From: Prevotella sp. UBA4217
Lineage (GTDB): Bacteria > Bacteroidota > Bacteroidia > Bacteroidales > Bacteroidaceae
Length of the DNA: 64,000 nucleotides
Reading direction: 5' to 3'
Assembly: GCA_002379425.1 (NCBI GenBank)
Contig: DFTH01000014.1
Coordinates: 62,547-126,546, forward strand
A program made the translations under genes and the position numbers. Position 1 is the stretch's first letter; each line of letters starts with the position of its first letter. Below are positions 8,746 through 17,138 of the stretch, piece after piece. A model generated the notes under the pieces. That model worked only from the letters and a program-made list of their open reading frames with translations. It was not told where the DNA came from and did not search any database.

Positions 8746-10635
8746 ATGTTATTAAAGTATGATGTCATCGTCATAGGAGGCGGTCATGCAGGTTGTGAAG
8801 CAGCCTGTGCCAGTGCCAACATGGGCGCCAAGACCTGCCTCGTCACGATGGACATGAACAAGATTGCACAGATGTCATGCAACCCTGCTGTTGGTGGCAT
8901 CGCCAAGGGGCAGATTGTCCGCGAGATCGACGCATTGGGCGGACAGATGGGACTCGTCACCGATGCCACGGCCATCCAGTTTCGCATGCTCAATGTCGGA
9001 AAAGGGCCAGCAGTATGGAGCCCTCGCGCCCAGTGTGACAGAGGGAAGTTTATCTGGGAATGGAGGCGGATGCTCGACGCTACGCCCAACCTCGATATCT
9101 GGCAGGATCAGGCAGAGGAACTACTGGTCGAATCCTCCGAACACTCAGGTATTTCTGCCATTGGCATCAAAACTATATGGGGCGCTGAACTCCGTGCAAA
9201 ATGCGTCATCGTCACAGCAGGCACCTTCCTAAACGGTCTGATGCATATCGGCAGGAAAATGGTACCTGGTGGTAGAATAGCAGAGCCTGCCGTCGCCAAC
9301 TTTACGGAAAGCATCACAAGGCATGGTGTCTCTTCGGCGAGGATGAAGACAGGCACCCCAGTCCGCATCGACAAGCGCTCCGTCCATTTCGAGGAGATGG
9401 AGATACAGCCTGGTGAGACAAAGCCATACCAGTTCAGTTATCTGAACAAGGCAGGGACTTTAAAGCAGTTGCCATGTTGGACAGTGAACACCAACGCGGA
9501 GGTTCACGAAATCCTGCAAAACGGTCTGAAAGACTCCCCTCTCTACAACGGGCAGATTCAGTCCATCGGGCCGCGCTACTGCCCGTCGATAGAAACCAAA
9601 CTCGTCACCTTCCCTGAACGAGAGAAGCACCCTCTCTTCTTAGAACCTGAAGGCGAGGATACCAATGAGATGTATCTCAACGGCTTCTCATCCTCCCTGC
9701 CAATGGATGTACAGATAGAGGCACTCAGGAAAATCCCTGCCTTCAGAGACGTGAAAGTCTATCGACCTGGTTATGCCATAGAGTACGATTTCTTCGATCC
9801 CACCCAACTCCAGCATTCGTTGGAATCGAAGAAAATTACAAATCTCTTCTTTGCAGGACAGGTGAATGGAACGACTGGCTATGAAGAGGCTGGCGGTCAA
9901 GGTACCATGGCAGGCATCAACGCAGCCCTCAAGGCGGGAGGTGGTGACACGCCATTCATTCTCCATCGTGACGAGGCATATATTGGCGTTCTCATCGATG
10001 ATTTGGTAACAAAAGGAGTCGATGAACCTTATCGAATGTTTACTTCCAGGGCCGAATACAGAATCCTACTAAGACAGGATGATGCCGATGCACGACTGAC
10101 GGAGAAAGCCCACGAATTAGGACTCGCTAAAAAAGAGCGTTATGACTGGTGGATAGAGAAGAAACAGCATATCAAAGAAGTCGAATCTTTCTGTGAGAGT
10201 TTTGCGATAAAACCAAAGTTAATCAATTCTGCCTTGGAGTCATTAGGTACCACCCCACTCCAGTTTGGCTGCAAACTCGTCGATTTAGTCAATCGTCCAC
10301 AACTGAATTTAAAAAATCTATCTGAACTTATTCCTCAGTTGAAAGAAATACTGGACCATCCAAAGAATCGGAAGGAAGAAATTGCAGAAGCCGCAGAAAT
10401 CCGTATGAAATACAAAGGATATATCGAGCGTGAACGTGCGGTCGCAGAAAAAATGCACCGTTTGGAGAATATTCGTATTAAAGGGTACTTCAACTACGAA
10501 GAACTGCAAGGTCTTTCAACCGAGTGCCGCCAGAAACTGATGAAGATACAGCCAGAAACACTTGCACAAGCCAGTCGCATCCCTGGGGTGTCGCCAAGCG
10601 ATATTAACGTGCTCCTCGTCCTTATGGGTCGGTAG
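8746..10635 (+). CDS. mnmG: tRNA uridine-5-carboxymethylaminomethyl modification enzyme MnmG
   Basis: A 629-residue FAD protein (start MLLKYDVIVIGGGHAGCEAA). With MnmE it installs carboxymethylaminomethyl on the wobble U34 of tRNAs reading A/G-ending codons. The FAD motif GGGHAGCEAA is at the N-terminus, followed by the family segments CNPAVGGIAKG and MKTGTPVR, the GTTGYEEAGGQGTMAG segment near residue 382, and the C-terminal helical region with YKGYIERE. Length matches the family. It is transcribed divergently from the sdh operon and is followed by a parS site, in line with the frequent location of mnmG near replication origins. Confidence 0.96.
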   Translation: MLLKYDVIVIGGGHAGCEAACASANMGAKTCLVTMDMNKIAQMSCNPAVGGIAKGQIVREIDALGGQMGLVTDATAIQFRMLNVGKGPAVWSPRAQCDRGKFIWEWRRMLDATPNLDIWQDQAEELLVESSEHSGISAIGIKTIWGAELRAKCVIVTAGTFLNGLMHIGRKMVPGGRIAEPAVANFTESITRHGVSSARMKTGTPVRIDKRSVHFEEMEIQPGETKPYQFSYLNKAGTLKQLPCWTVNTNAEVHEILQNGLKDSPLYNGQIQSIGPRYCPSIETKLVTFPEREKHPLFLEPEGEDTNEMYLNGFSSSLPMDVQIEALRKIPAFRDVKVYRPGYAIEYDFFDPTQLQHSLESKKITNLFFAGQVNGTTGYEEAGGQGTMAGINAALKAGGGDTPFILHRDEAYIGVLIDDLVTKGVDEPYRMFTSRAEYRILLRQDDADARLTEKAHELGLAKKERYDWWIEKKQHIKEVESFCESFAIKPKLINSALESLGTTPLQFGCKLVDLVNRPQLNLKNLSELIPQLKEILDHPKNRKEEIAEAAEIRMKYKGYIERERAVAEKMHRLENIRIKGYFNYEELQGLSTECRQKLMKIQPETLAQASRIPGVSPSDINVLLVLMGR

Positions 10636-10669
10636 GCATGCAAGGCAGGCGGCACAGGACACAAGGCAA

Positions 10670-10685
10670 TGTTCCACGTGAAACA
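10670..10685. other. parS site (ParB binding), copy 1
   Basis: TGTTCCACGTGAAACA is identical to the parS sequence known from Bacillus subtilis and matches the broad consensus TGTTNCACGTGAAACA. It lies between mnmG and apt. ParB loaded here would spread and recruit SMC for origin segregation. A near-identical site follows apt. An in-frame start for apt inside this site (encoding MFHVKQ) is an artefact. Confidence 0.85.
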
Positions 10686-10719
10686 AACAACATTAAATAA
10701 CATTTATAACTCACTGATT

Positions 10720-11247
10720 ATGAACAACAAAACATTGATTGACAATCTGCGTAGCATACCAGATTTTCCCAAAAAGGGTATCAACTTCCGTGACGTAACT
10801 ACCCTCTACAAGAGTGCCGAGTGTGTGAAGATCATGCTCGACGAACTGGAGGAACTTTACAAAGACAAAGGCATCACAAAGATCGTTGGCATCGAGAGCC
10901 GCGGCTTCGTCATGGCATCCGCCTTGGCAGCAAGACTTGGTTGCGGAATCGTGCTGGCTCGCAAACCTGGCAAACTGCCCGCTACAGTCATCAAGGAATC
11001 TTTTTCAAAGGAGTATGGCGTCGATACTATCGAAATGCATATAGACTCTATCGATGAAAATGATGTGGTTCTTATACACGACGACCTGTTGGCTACAGGC
11101 GGAACAGCCATGGCTGCCTACAAACTCGTGCAGCACTTTCGCCCCAAGAAGACCTATATGAATTTCATCATAGAAATCAAAGACGAAGGACTTCATGGCC
11201 GTGAGTTATTCAAAGGTATCGACCTCACCACCCTCATTACGGTGTAA
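10720..11247 (+). CDS. apt: Adenine phosphoribosyltransferase
   Basis: A 175-residue salvage enzyme making AMP from adenine and PRPP in the cytoplasm. The start MNNKTLIDNLRSIPDFPKKG gives the normal family N-terminus. The PRPP-binding loop VVLIHDDLLATGGTA spans about residues 116-130, and GIESRGFVMA near 60 is typical. Two parS sites flank the gene, an arrangement that probably reflects chromosome organisation rather than apt regulation. Confidence 0.95.
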   Translation: MNNKTLIDNLRSIPDFPKKGINFRDVTTLYKSAECVKIMLDELEELYKDKGITKIVGIESRGFVMASALAARLGCGIVLARKPGKLPATVIKESFSKEYGVDTIEMHIDSIDENDVVLIHDDLLATGGTAMAAYKLVQHFRPKKTYMNFIIEIKDEGLHGRELFKGIDLTTLITV

Positions 11248-11305
11248 AAAAAGCCCTCAAAGATAGGGAACCAGACTTCCCTCTTACTCAGGAGGGAAAA
11301 CAAAA

Positions 11306-11321
11306 CGTTCCACGTGAAACA
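11306..11321. other. parS site (ParB binding), copy 2
   Basis: CGTTCCACGTGAAACA differs from copy 1 only at the outermost base. It lies in the apt-uvrC gap, 636 bases from copy 1. Confidence 0.8.
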
Positions 11322-11372
11322 AACCGACTGGAAAAGCCCTTTTACAAAGGGGTTTCAGAATAACAATCACAG

Positions 11373-13220
11373 ATGACAAAGGAAGAGAACGAGAAACGAT
11401 TGGCATACCTGAAAGGGATCGTCAGTAGGCTTCCAGAGAAGCCTGGCAGTTACCAGTATTATGACGAAAATCATACTATCATCTATGTAGGGAAGGCGAA
11501 GAACCTCAAGGCAAGGGTATCTTCCTACTTCCATACAGAAGTCGATCGTTTCAAGACCAAAGTCCTTGTCAGCAAGATCCACGACATCAGTTATACTGTG
11601 GTAAACACAGAAGAGGATGCACTGCTCCTGGAAAACTCGCTCATCAAGAAATACAACCCTCGATACAACGTACTACTGAAAGATGGAAAGACATACCCTT
11701 CCATCTGCATAACTAACGAATACCTGCCACGCATCTTCAAAACACGAACGATCAATAAGAAATGGGGTACCTATTACGGCCCCTACTCCCATGTCGGGAC
11801 GATGTACGCAGTGCTAGACCTCATCAAACAACTCTACCATCCACGCACTTGCAACCAACCCATCACAAAGGAAGGTGTCGAAAACGGGAAATACAGAGTC
11901 TGCCTCGATTTCCATATCAAGAAATGTATGGGTCCATGCGTTGGGAAACAATCGTATGAAGACTATCAGAGGAATATCCAACAGGCACGTGAAATCCTGA
12001 AAGGCAACACACGTCAAGTACTGCGTGACCTAAAGGAAGAGATGGAAAGACTCGCAGAGGAACTACGCTTCGAAGAGGCAGAGGAAATAAAGCGAAAATA
12101 CATCGCCCTGGATGGCTTTGTCACCAAGAGCGAAGTGGTCAGCCACACCATTAACAACGTCGATGTATTCTCTATAACAAGCGACGAAAAGATGGCCTTC
12201 ATCAACTATATCCACGTTTCAAACGGCAGTATCAACCAGAGTTTCACCATCGAATACAAGAAGAAACTCAACGAATCTGACGAGGAGTTGCTACAATTAG
12301 GCATTGCCGAACTACGCGAGCGATTCAAGAGCGACGCCAAGGAAATCATCGTACCGCAGGAAGTCAATGTGGAACTCGAGAATGTTGTCTTCACCATCCC
12401 ACAAAGAGGCGATAAAAAGACACTTCTTGAACTCTCCATCATGAATGGCAAGCAGTATAAATTTGACCGTTTGAAACAGGCTGAGAAACTGAATCCAGAA
12501 CAGAAGCAGACCCGCTTGATGAAAGAACTGCAGGAGAAACTCCATCTACCCAAACTACCCTACCAGATAGAGTGTTTCGACAACTCCAACATCTCAGGGT
12601 CAGATGCCGTTGCCTCATGCGTCGTATTCAAGGCCATGAAACCCTCAAAAAAGGACTATAAGCACTTCAATATCAAGACCGTTGAAGGACCTGACGACTA
12701 TGCCTCGATGAAAGAGGTGGTGCATCGTCGCTATAAACGACAAATAGAAGAGGAACAACCCCTACCCGACCTCATCATAGCAGATGGAGGTAAAGGGCAG
12801 ATGGAGGTGATCCGCCAGGTGATCCAAGACGAATTGAACCTCGATATCCCCATTGCGGGACTGGCCAAAGACGATCGTCATCGTACCAATGAACTGCTAT
12901 ATGGTTTCCCACCAATCCACGTAGCACTAAAGACTAACTCAGAACTATTCCATGTACTGACGCATATTCAGGACGAAGTACACAGATTCGCCATCGAATT
13001 CCACCGAAACAAGCGCTCTAAGCGCGCTTTGCTCTCCGAACTTGACAGCATCCCAGGCATCGGCCCCAAGAGCCGTGACGAACTCCTAAAGGGCCTGAAA
13101 TCCGTCAAACGCATCCGTGAGGCAGAACTGTCAGCGTTAGTAGAAATCCTTGGCCAGAAGAAGGCACAGATTGTCTACGACCACTTCCACCCAAGCGAAG
13201 CGGCAGAACAAGCAGAGTAA
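11373..13220 (+). CDS. uvrC: Excinuclease ABC subunit C
   Basis: A 615-residue dual-incision nuclease of nucleotide excision repair. Domains in order: GIY-YIG nuclease (KPGSYQYYDENHTIIYVGKAK, residues about 22-45) for the 3' cut; UVR segment (LAEELRFEEAEEIKRKY, about 223-240) that contacts UvrB; RNase-H-like domain (IECFDNSNISGSDAVASCVV, about 392-412, with the catalytic Asp) for the 5' cut; and C-terminal helix-hairpin-helix (LDSIPGIGPKSRDELLKGL, about 557-575). All are intact. A terminator-like hairpin follows at 13274. Confidence 0.96.
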   Translation: MTKEENEKRLAYLKGIVSRLPEKPGSYQYYDENHTIIYVGKAKNLKARVSSYFHTEVDRFKTKVLVSKIHDISYTVVNTEEDALLLENSLIKKYNPRYNVLLKDGKTYPSICITNEYLPRIFKTRTINKKWGTYYGPYSHVGTMYAVLDLIKQLYHPRTCNQPITKEGVENGKYRVCLDFHIKKCMGPCVGKQSYEDYQRNIQQAREILKGNTRQVLRDLKEEMERLAEELRFEEAEEIKRKYIALDGFVTKSEVVSHTINNVDVFSITSDEKMAFINYIHVSNGSINQSFTIEYKKKLNESDEELLQLGIAELRERFKSDAKEIIVPQEVNVELENVVFTIPQRGDKKTLLELSIMNGKQYKFDRLKQAEKLNPEQKQTRLMKELQEKLHLPKLPYQIECFDNSNISGSDAVASCVVFKAMKPSKKDYKHFNIKTVEGPDDYASMKEVVHRRYKRQIEEEQPLPDLIIADGGKGQMEVIRQVIQDELNLDIPIAGLAKDDRHRTNELLYGFPPIHVALKTNSELFHVLTHIQDEVHRFAIEFHRNKRSKRALLSELDSIPGIGPKSRDELLKGLKSVKRIREAELSALVEILGQKKAQIVYDHFHPSEAAEQAE

Positions 13221-13273
13221 AACCACAGAAACTACCTTCAACACAAGCACTTATCGTCCTTAGAAATCAGACT

Positions 13274-13310
13274 AAGGATAGGAGAACTTGGGCGTTTAGT
13301 CTATCCTTTT
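13274..13310 (+). terminator. Terminator-like hairpin after uvrC
   Basis: AAGGATAG and CTATCCTT form an 8-bp stem (19-base loop) followed by a short T run. Confidence 0.5.
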
Positions 13311-13314
13311 GCTT

Positions 13315-13376
13315 GTTTGACAAAGGTCAAACGATTGTTTGACGGAGGTCAGTCGATTGTTTGACAAAGGTCAAAC
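13315..13376. repeat. Three tandem 18-bp palindromic units, period 22
   Basis: Units at 13315-13332, 13337-13354 and 13359-13376 share GTTTGACaaaGGTCAAAC; units 1 and 3 are identical and the middle one has changes. They are joined by the spacer GATT. The whole block is bounded by GCTT and AAGC, so it can also fold as one larger inverted structure. It lies in the 295-base uvrC-dtd gap. Function unknown: an operator array or a repeat element. Confidence 0.7.
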
Positions 13377-13490
13377 AAGCAAAACGGCGGATTAAAGTAC
13401 CCATCTGCAATACCTAAAATACCCTTTTAATTCGTCTAAGAAGATAGAGGAAAAATGGAGGTTTAGTTTGGTGGTTTGAAAATAAATGCT

Positions 13491-13498
13491 TACTTTTG
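13491..13498 (+). promoter_or_regulatory. -7 promoter box for the dtd operon
   Basis: TACTTTTG, 17 bases before the dtd ATG at 13516. Confidence 0.6.
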
Positions 13499-13515
13499 CA
13501 GACAAATAATTGAAT

Positions 13516-13968
13516 ATGAGAGCAGTCATTCAACGCGTGAGTCACGCCAGCGTCACTATCGACGGCACGATGAAAAGCCAGATCGGACAGGGTTTTCTGA
13601 TCCTGTTAGGCGTCTGCGACGAAGACACAACGGAAGATGTAGAGTGGCTGGTGAAGAAGGTGGCAAACCTCAGAGTATTCGACGACGAGCAGGGAGTCAT
13701 GAACAAAAGCATCCTTGACATCTGCGGTAACGCACTGATTGTCAGTCAGTTCACGCTCTTTGCGAGTTACAAGAAAGGCAATCGCCCCAGTTGGTTCAAG
13801 GCTGGCTCGCACGAGCACTCTATCCCACTCTACGAGGCCTTCTGCCGTCAACTCTCAGCAGCCATCGGCAAGGAGGTGGGCACAGGCGAATTCGGCGCCG
13901 ACATGAAGGTGGAACTGCTCAACGACGGCCCCGTCACCATCTGCATGGACACCAAGAACAAGGAATAA
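13516..13968 (+). CDS. dtd: D-aminoacyl-tRNA deacylase
   Basis: A 150-residue protein that hydrolyses D-amino acids (and glycine) mischarged on tRNA. The start MRAVIQRVSHASVTIDG is the classic DTD N-terminus; an upstream TTG is rejected. The SQFTLFASYKKGNRPSW motif sits at about residues 78-94 and the Gly-Pro motif (NDGPVTICMDTK) near the C-terminus; both form the active site across the dimer. It leads an apparent operon of three small membrane proteins, mazG and deoC. Confidence 0.95.
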   Translation: MRAVIQRVSHASVTIDGTMKSQIGQGFLILLGVCDEDTTEDVEWLVKKVANLRVFDDEQGVMNKSILDICGNALIVSQFTLFASYKKGNRPSWFKAGSHEHSIPLYEAFCRQLSAAIGKEVGTGEFGADMKVELLNDGPVTICMDTKNKE

Positions 13969-13980
13969 AACCAAAGGAAT

Positions 13981-14202
13981 ATGGACAGAAGACAAATCAC
14001 CAACTACGTAAACTTCGCAGCCCTGATTGCATACATCTTGGGGCGCATTCTCCACTCGAATTTCCTCATCGCTTTCGGCCTGACCATCATGGCCGGACTG
14101 AGCATATGGACTATCATCCATTGGAAGGAGAACGACAAGATGTCGAACTACATCTCTGTGGCCTTTCTCGTGCTGGTAGGACTCTCCTTCTTAGGACTGT
14201 AA
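13981..14202 (+). CDS. Small membrane protein
   Basis: A 73-residue protein with a short basic N-terminus (MDRRQITNYVNF) and two or three hydrophobic segments ending LVLVGLSFLGL. No family recognised. It starts 12 bases after dtd and ends 3 bases before the next membrane gene, so it is probably co-transcribed and may partner with the neighbouring small membrane proteins. Confidence 0.6.
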   Translation: MDRRQITNYVNFAALIAYILGRILHSNFLIAFGLTIMAGLSIWTIIHWKENDKMSNYISVAFLVLVGLSFLGL

Positions 14203-14205
14203 CCA

Positions 14206-14499
14206 ATGAGCAAAATCATTAGTTTCCTGGAGGCCGTCGGTGCCATTCTGATCGTTGCAGCATTGGCGCTCTGGAGTGGCGAATACTGGAAGACATCCAA
14301 CATACTATGGTGGGCGGGGTTGGCCTGCGTTACGCCAGCCATCGCCTGGAAAGCGTGGCAACAGGAAGGTTCAGAAAGGATCGTAAGAGTATTCCTGTAC
14401 GTAGCCCTTGTTACTATCGGCATCTGGTGGTTTGGCAAGAAAGACCTTAAAGTAAAGATTCCGTACCTCCCCAATATAACAATCCAAAGAGGCTCATAA
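14206..14499 (+). CDS. Small membrane protein
   Basis: A 97-residue protein with three likely membrane helices (LEAVGAILIVAALALW, ILWWAGLACVTPAIAW, VFLYVALVTIGIWWF) and a short charged tail. No family recognised. It lies 3 bases after the preceding small membrane gene and is similar to it in style, suggesting a joint function. Confidence 0.6.
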   Translation: MSKIISFLEAVGAILIVAALALWSGEYWKTSNILWWAGLACVTPAIAWKAWQQEGSERIVRVFLYVALVTIGIWWFGKKDLKVKIPYLPNITIQRGS

Positions 14500-14528
14500 T
14501 AAGGCAGTTACACAAAAATAAAAAAGCA

Positions 14529-14570
14529 ATGGACAAAAGAATAATCAAACAAACACTATTCGGCCTATGA
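14529..14570 (+). CDS. Candidate 13-residue coupled micro-ORF
   Basis: ATG to TGA encodes MDKRIIKQTLFGL, and its stop overlaps the next start as ATGA (14567-14570). It could be a leader peptide that couples translation, or a remnant start of a gene like the one at 13981, which also begins MDRRQI. No experimental support is available. Confidence 0.3.
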   Translation: MDKRIIKQTLFGL

Positions 14571-14815
14571 AAAAGTATCTTCGCGAGATAGAGATCGCAG
14601 GAATGATTCTGGCGATAATAGGTATCGTCAGTTCCCTCGTATGGGGCACGATCTATGGCGGATGGCTCTGTGGAATAGGCATTGCCTTGTTTCTGTTAGT
14701 CTTCCTGTACAAAGCGTTCCACTGGAAGGAATACGAACGCGAAAACAAGCAGTATATCATTATTATCCTGCTGACAATCTTCATATTATTCATTCAAATG
14801 TTAAGAGCAAGATGA
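14567..14815 (+). CDS. Small membrane protein
   Basis: An 82-residue protein with three hydrophobic segments (IAGMILAIIGIVSSLVWG, LCGIGIALFLLVFLYKAF, YIIIILLTIFILFIQML). No family recognised. Its stop overlaps the mazG start (ATGA at 14812-14815), which argues for translational coupling with mazG. Confidence 0.6.
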   Translation: MKKYLREIEIAGMILAIIGIVSSLVWGTIYGGWLCGIGIALFLLVFLYKAFHWKEYERENKQYIIIILLTIFILFIQMLRAR

Positions 14816-15159
14816 GCATCAAGGAAGCGCAGGAATTAGTAGATCGCTGGATACATGAATATGGAGTGCGCTACTTCTCAGAACTGACGAACATGGCCAT
14901 TCTGACAGAGGAAGTAGGCGAACTGGCCAGAGTTATCAGTCGAAGATATGGCGACCAGTCGTGGAAAGCATCAGACCCACGCAGCGAGGATAATGGCAAG
15001 GCTGCGATGGGCGAAGAGATGGCCGATGTGTTGTGGGTATTGCTCTGTCTGGCAAATCAGACAGGTGTTGATCTCACGGAAGAATTGCAAAAGAGCATCG
15101 AAAAGAAAACCCAGCGCGACTCGCTCCGTCATATACATAACAAGAAATTATTAGCATAA
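14812..15159 (+). CDS. MazG-family nucleotide pyrophosphohydrolase
   Basis: A 115-residue protein starting MSIKEAQELVDRWIHEYG. It carries the MazG metal-binding signature EEVGELARVI near residue 32 and EEMADVLWVL near 66, so it should hydrolyse NTPs or dNTPs to the monophosphate and PPi as a housekeeping or stress enzyme. The open frame extends further upstream but that part overlaps the small membrane gene in another frame, so the ATG overlapping its stop is chosen. deoC follows 11 bases later, giving a nucleotide-metabolism pair. Confidence 0.88.
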   Translation: MSIKEAQELVDRWIHEYGVRYFSELTNMAILTEEVGELARVISRRYGDQSWKASDPRSEDNGKAAMGEEMADVLWVLLCLANQTGVDLTEELQKSIEKKTQRDSLRHIHNKKLLA

Positions 15160-15170
15160 AAAGGAAGAAT

Positions 15171-16073
15171 ATGACAGAAAAGACTATTGAAAAGGGTCGC
15201 ATCGAAGAGGCCCTAAGCAAGTACAACCTCAACATCTCAGACGAGGAAGTACGAGGGGCTGTGAAGAAAATCATCACGGAGAAAGTACACGAGAACGACA
15301 CCAAGGAAGTGAAGCAATTCCTGATGGGCAGCGTGGAACTCACAACACTGAAGACCACAGACTCTGACGAGAGTGTGATGGCCTTTACAGAGCGCGTGAA
15401 CCAGTTTGACGAACAATACCCTGCCCTACCCCATGTGGCCACCATCTGTGTCTATCCCCGTTTCGCCCGCACTGTGGCAGAGACCCTCGAGGTGGAAGGA
15501 GTGGAGATTGCCTGCGTGTCAGGCTCGTTCCCCAGTTCGCAGGCCCTCATCGAAGTGAAAACGGTGGAAACAGCCTTAGCCCTCAAGGACGGTGCCACAG
15601 AGATCGACATGGTCATGAGCGTAGGAGCGTTCCTGTCAGGCGACTACGAAACAGTCTGCGATGAGATACAGCAGATGAAGGAGACCTGTGGAGATCACAA
15701 AATGAAAGTCATCCTAGAGACAGGATGCCTAAAGACCGCTTCAAACATCAAGACCGCCTCTATCCTGGCAATGTACTCAGGAGCCGACTATATCAAAACT
15801 TCAACAGGAAAACTCGAGCCTGCTGCCACACCAGAGGCTGCTTACGTGATGTGCCAGGCCATTAAGGAATACTACGATGAAACTGGCATCCAGATAGGAT
15901 TTAAGCCCGCAGGAGGCCTTAATTCAGTGATGGACGCTCTGATATACTACACCATCGTGAAAGAGGTCCTGGGCGAGAAATGGCTCACTAACCAGTGGCT
16001 AAGACTTGGTACATCGCGCCTGGCCAATATGCTGCTCAGTGAAGTAACAGGTGAAGAAGTCAAGTTCTTCTGA
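15171..16073 (+). CDS. deoC: Deoxyribose-phosphate aldolase
   Basis: A 300-residue TIM-barrel aldolase that cleaves deoxyribose-5-phosphate to acetaldehyde and glyceraldehyde-3-phosphate. Family motifs include TEIDMVMSVGAFLSGDY near residue 144, MKVILETGC near 181 and the Schiff-base lysine in DYIKTSTGK near 205, then IGFKPAGG near 242. The protein has an N-terminal extension of about 50 residues relative to the short bacterial enzymes. It ends an operon with mazG, and its stop is only 4 bases from the stop of the convergent prenyl synthase gene. Confidence 0.93.
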   Translation: MTEKTIEKGRIEEALSKYNLNISDEEVRGAVKKIITEKVHENDTKEVKQFLMGSVELTTLKTTDSDESVMAFTERVNQFDEQYPALPHVATICVYPRFARTVAETLEVEGVEIACVSGSFPSSQALIEVKTVETALALKDGATEIDMVMSVGAFLSGDYETVCDEIQQMKETCGDHKMKVILETGCLKTASNIKTASILAMYSGADYIKTSTGKLEPAATPEAAYVMCQAIKEYYDETGIQIGFKPAGGLNSVMDALIYYTIVKEVLGEKWLTNQWLRLGTSRLANMLLSEVTGEEVKFF

Positions 16074-16077
16074 GGAT

Positions 16078-17052
16078 TTACAGTTTTCTTTGAATAATAT
16101 ATTCTAAGTAAGCATTAAATGCATCTTTCAGTTCGTCCCTGACATTTTCATCTATAAACGCTTTTGCCTGGTGGGCAATTTCGATCATTTTCTGCTCTGC
16201 ATATTCGATACCACCCTGGCGCTTGGTAAACTCCACCAATACGGCGATTTCATCGGAATTGATCTTTCCAGCCTTGACTTTCCGAGCAAGCACCTTCATT
16301 GGCTCGAAGTCTGAAGTGTTGAGCGCATAGATCACTGGCAGAGTCAACTTGCCCTCACGCATGTCATTACCAGTGGGCTTCCCAATATCCGTGGAGTCGA
16401 AATAGTCGAAGATGTCATCGCGAATCTGAAAGATGATACCCAGGTTCTGGCCGAATAACTCCGCCTTCTGCACCTCCTCGTCGGAAGCCCCTACAGAAAG
16501 GGCTCCCATCGAGCAGCACGTCTTGAAAAGCGAAGCCGTCTTCTGGTTGATGACCTGAAAATAGGCATCTTCAGTGACCTCATTATTATTGATATTCTGC
16601 AATTGTAGAATCTCTCCAGAGGCTAAAGTACGCCCCAATTCTGAAAGATAAAAAAGAATGCGAGGGTTCTGAGTAAAAGAGACATTCAGCAGACAGGTAG
16701 AAAGGATATAGTCTCCAACGAGTACAGCAACCTTATTATTATAAGACAAGTTAAGGGAGGCAATACCCCTGCGCTCATCGCTTTCATCGACCACATCATC
16801 ATGTACCAGACTTGCTGTATGGAGCAATTCCAGGGCAACGGCTGAATATTGGGTAACTTGAGAAATATTCCCATAGTTCTTAGCCGTCAACAATGTCAGC
16901 ATCGGGCGCATCTGCTTACCTGTCCGCTGACGGATATGATCCAGTGCACTGGCTAACAAGCCAGCACTATGAGTCAAGGCTCCCTGGAACTGATTTTGGA
17001 AGTCATGAAATTCTGTACTAATTGGTTTTCTAATGACAGATAAATAATCCAT
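16078..17052 (-). CDS. Polyprenyl diphosphate synthase (trans type)
   Basis: A 324-residue trans-isoprenyl synthase starting MDYLSVIRKPI; a longer frame begins with a TTG inside the promoter box and is rejected. The first Asp-rich motif is in LVHDDVVDESDERRG near residue 84 and the second in QIRDDIFDYFDS near 209. Both bind Mg2+-diphosphate and elongate the chain with IPP. The product likely supplies the menaquinone side chain (octaprenyl/heptaprenyl class), but chain length cannot be read safely. It is divergent from polA. Confidence 0.9.
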   Translation of the reverse strand: MDYLSVIRKPISTEFHDFQNQFQGALTHSAGLLASALDHIRQRTGKQMRPMLTLLTAKNYGNISQVTQYSAVALELLHTASLVHDDVVDESDERRGIASLNLSYNNKVAVLVGDYILSTCLLNVSFTQNPRILFYLSELGRTLASGEILQLQNINNNEVTEDAYFQVINQKTASLFKTCCSMGALSVGASDEEVQKAELFGQNLGIIFQIRDDIFDYFDSTDIGKPTGNDMREGKLTLPVIYALNTSDFEPMKVLARKVKAGKINSDEIAVLVEFTKRQGGIEYAEQKMIEIAHQAKAFIDENVRDELKDAFNAYLEYIIQRKL

Positions 17053-17070
17053 AACACACAAATTACGATA

Positions 17071-17078
17071 CAAAATTA
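17071..17078 (-). promoter_or_regulatory. -7 promoter box for the prenyl synthase
   Basis: TAATTTTG on the minus strand, 18 bases before the start at 17052. On the plus strand a near-match TAATTTTA at 17111-17118 may serve polA. Confidence 0.55.
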
Positions 17079-17138
17079 GTAAAAACGTTGGAAATAAGAT
17101 AATTTTTTAGTAATTTTACACTCAAAATTAAGAAAGAT

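Noticed and set aside
10669..10719. Longer start for apt (MFHVKQ...)
   Set aside because: The extra codons are translated from the parS site; known Apt proteins begin near MNNKTLIDNLRSIPDF.
11981..11995. Another CACGTGAAA match inside uvrC
   Set aside because: Only the centre fits; the left half (AGG instead of GTT) does not match the parS consensus.
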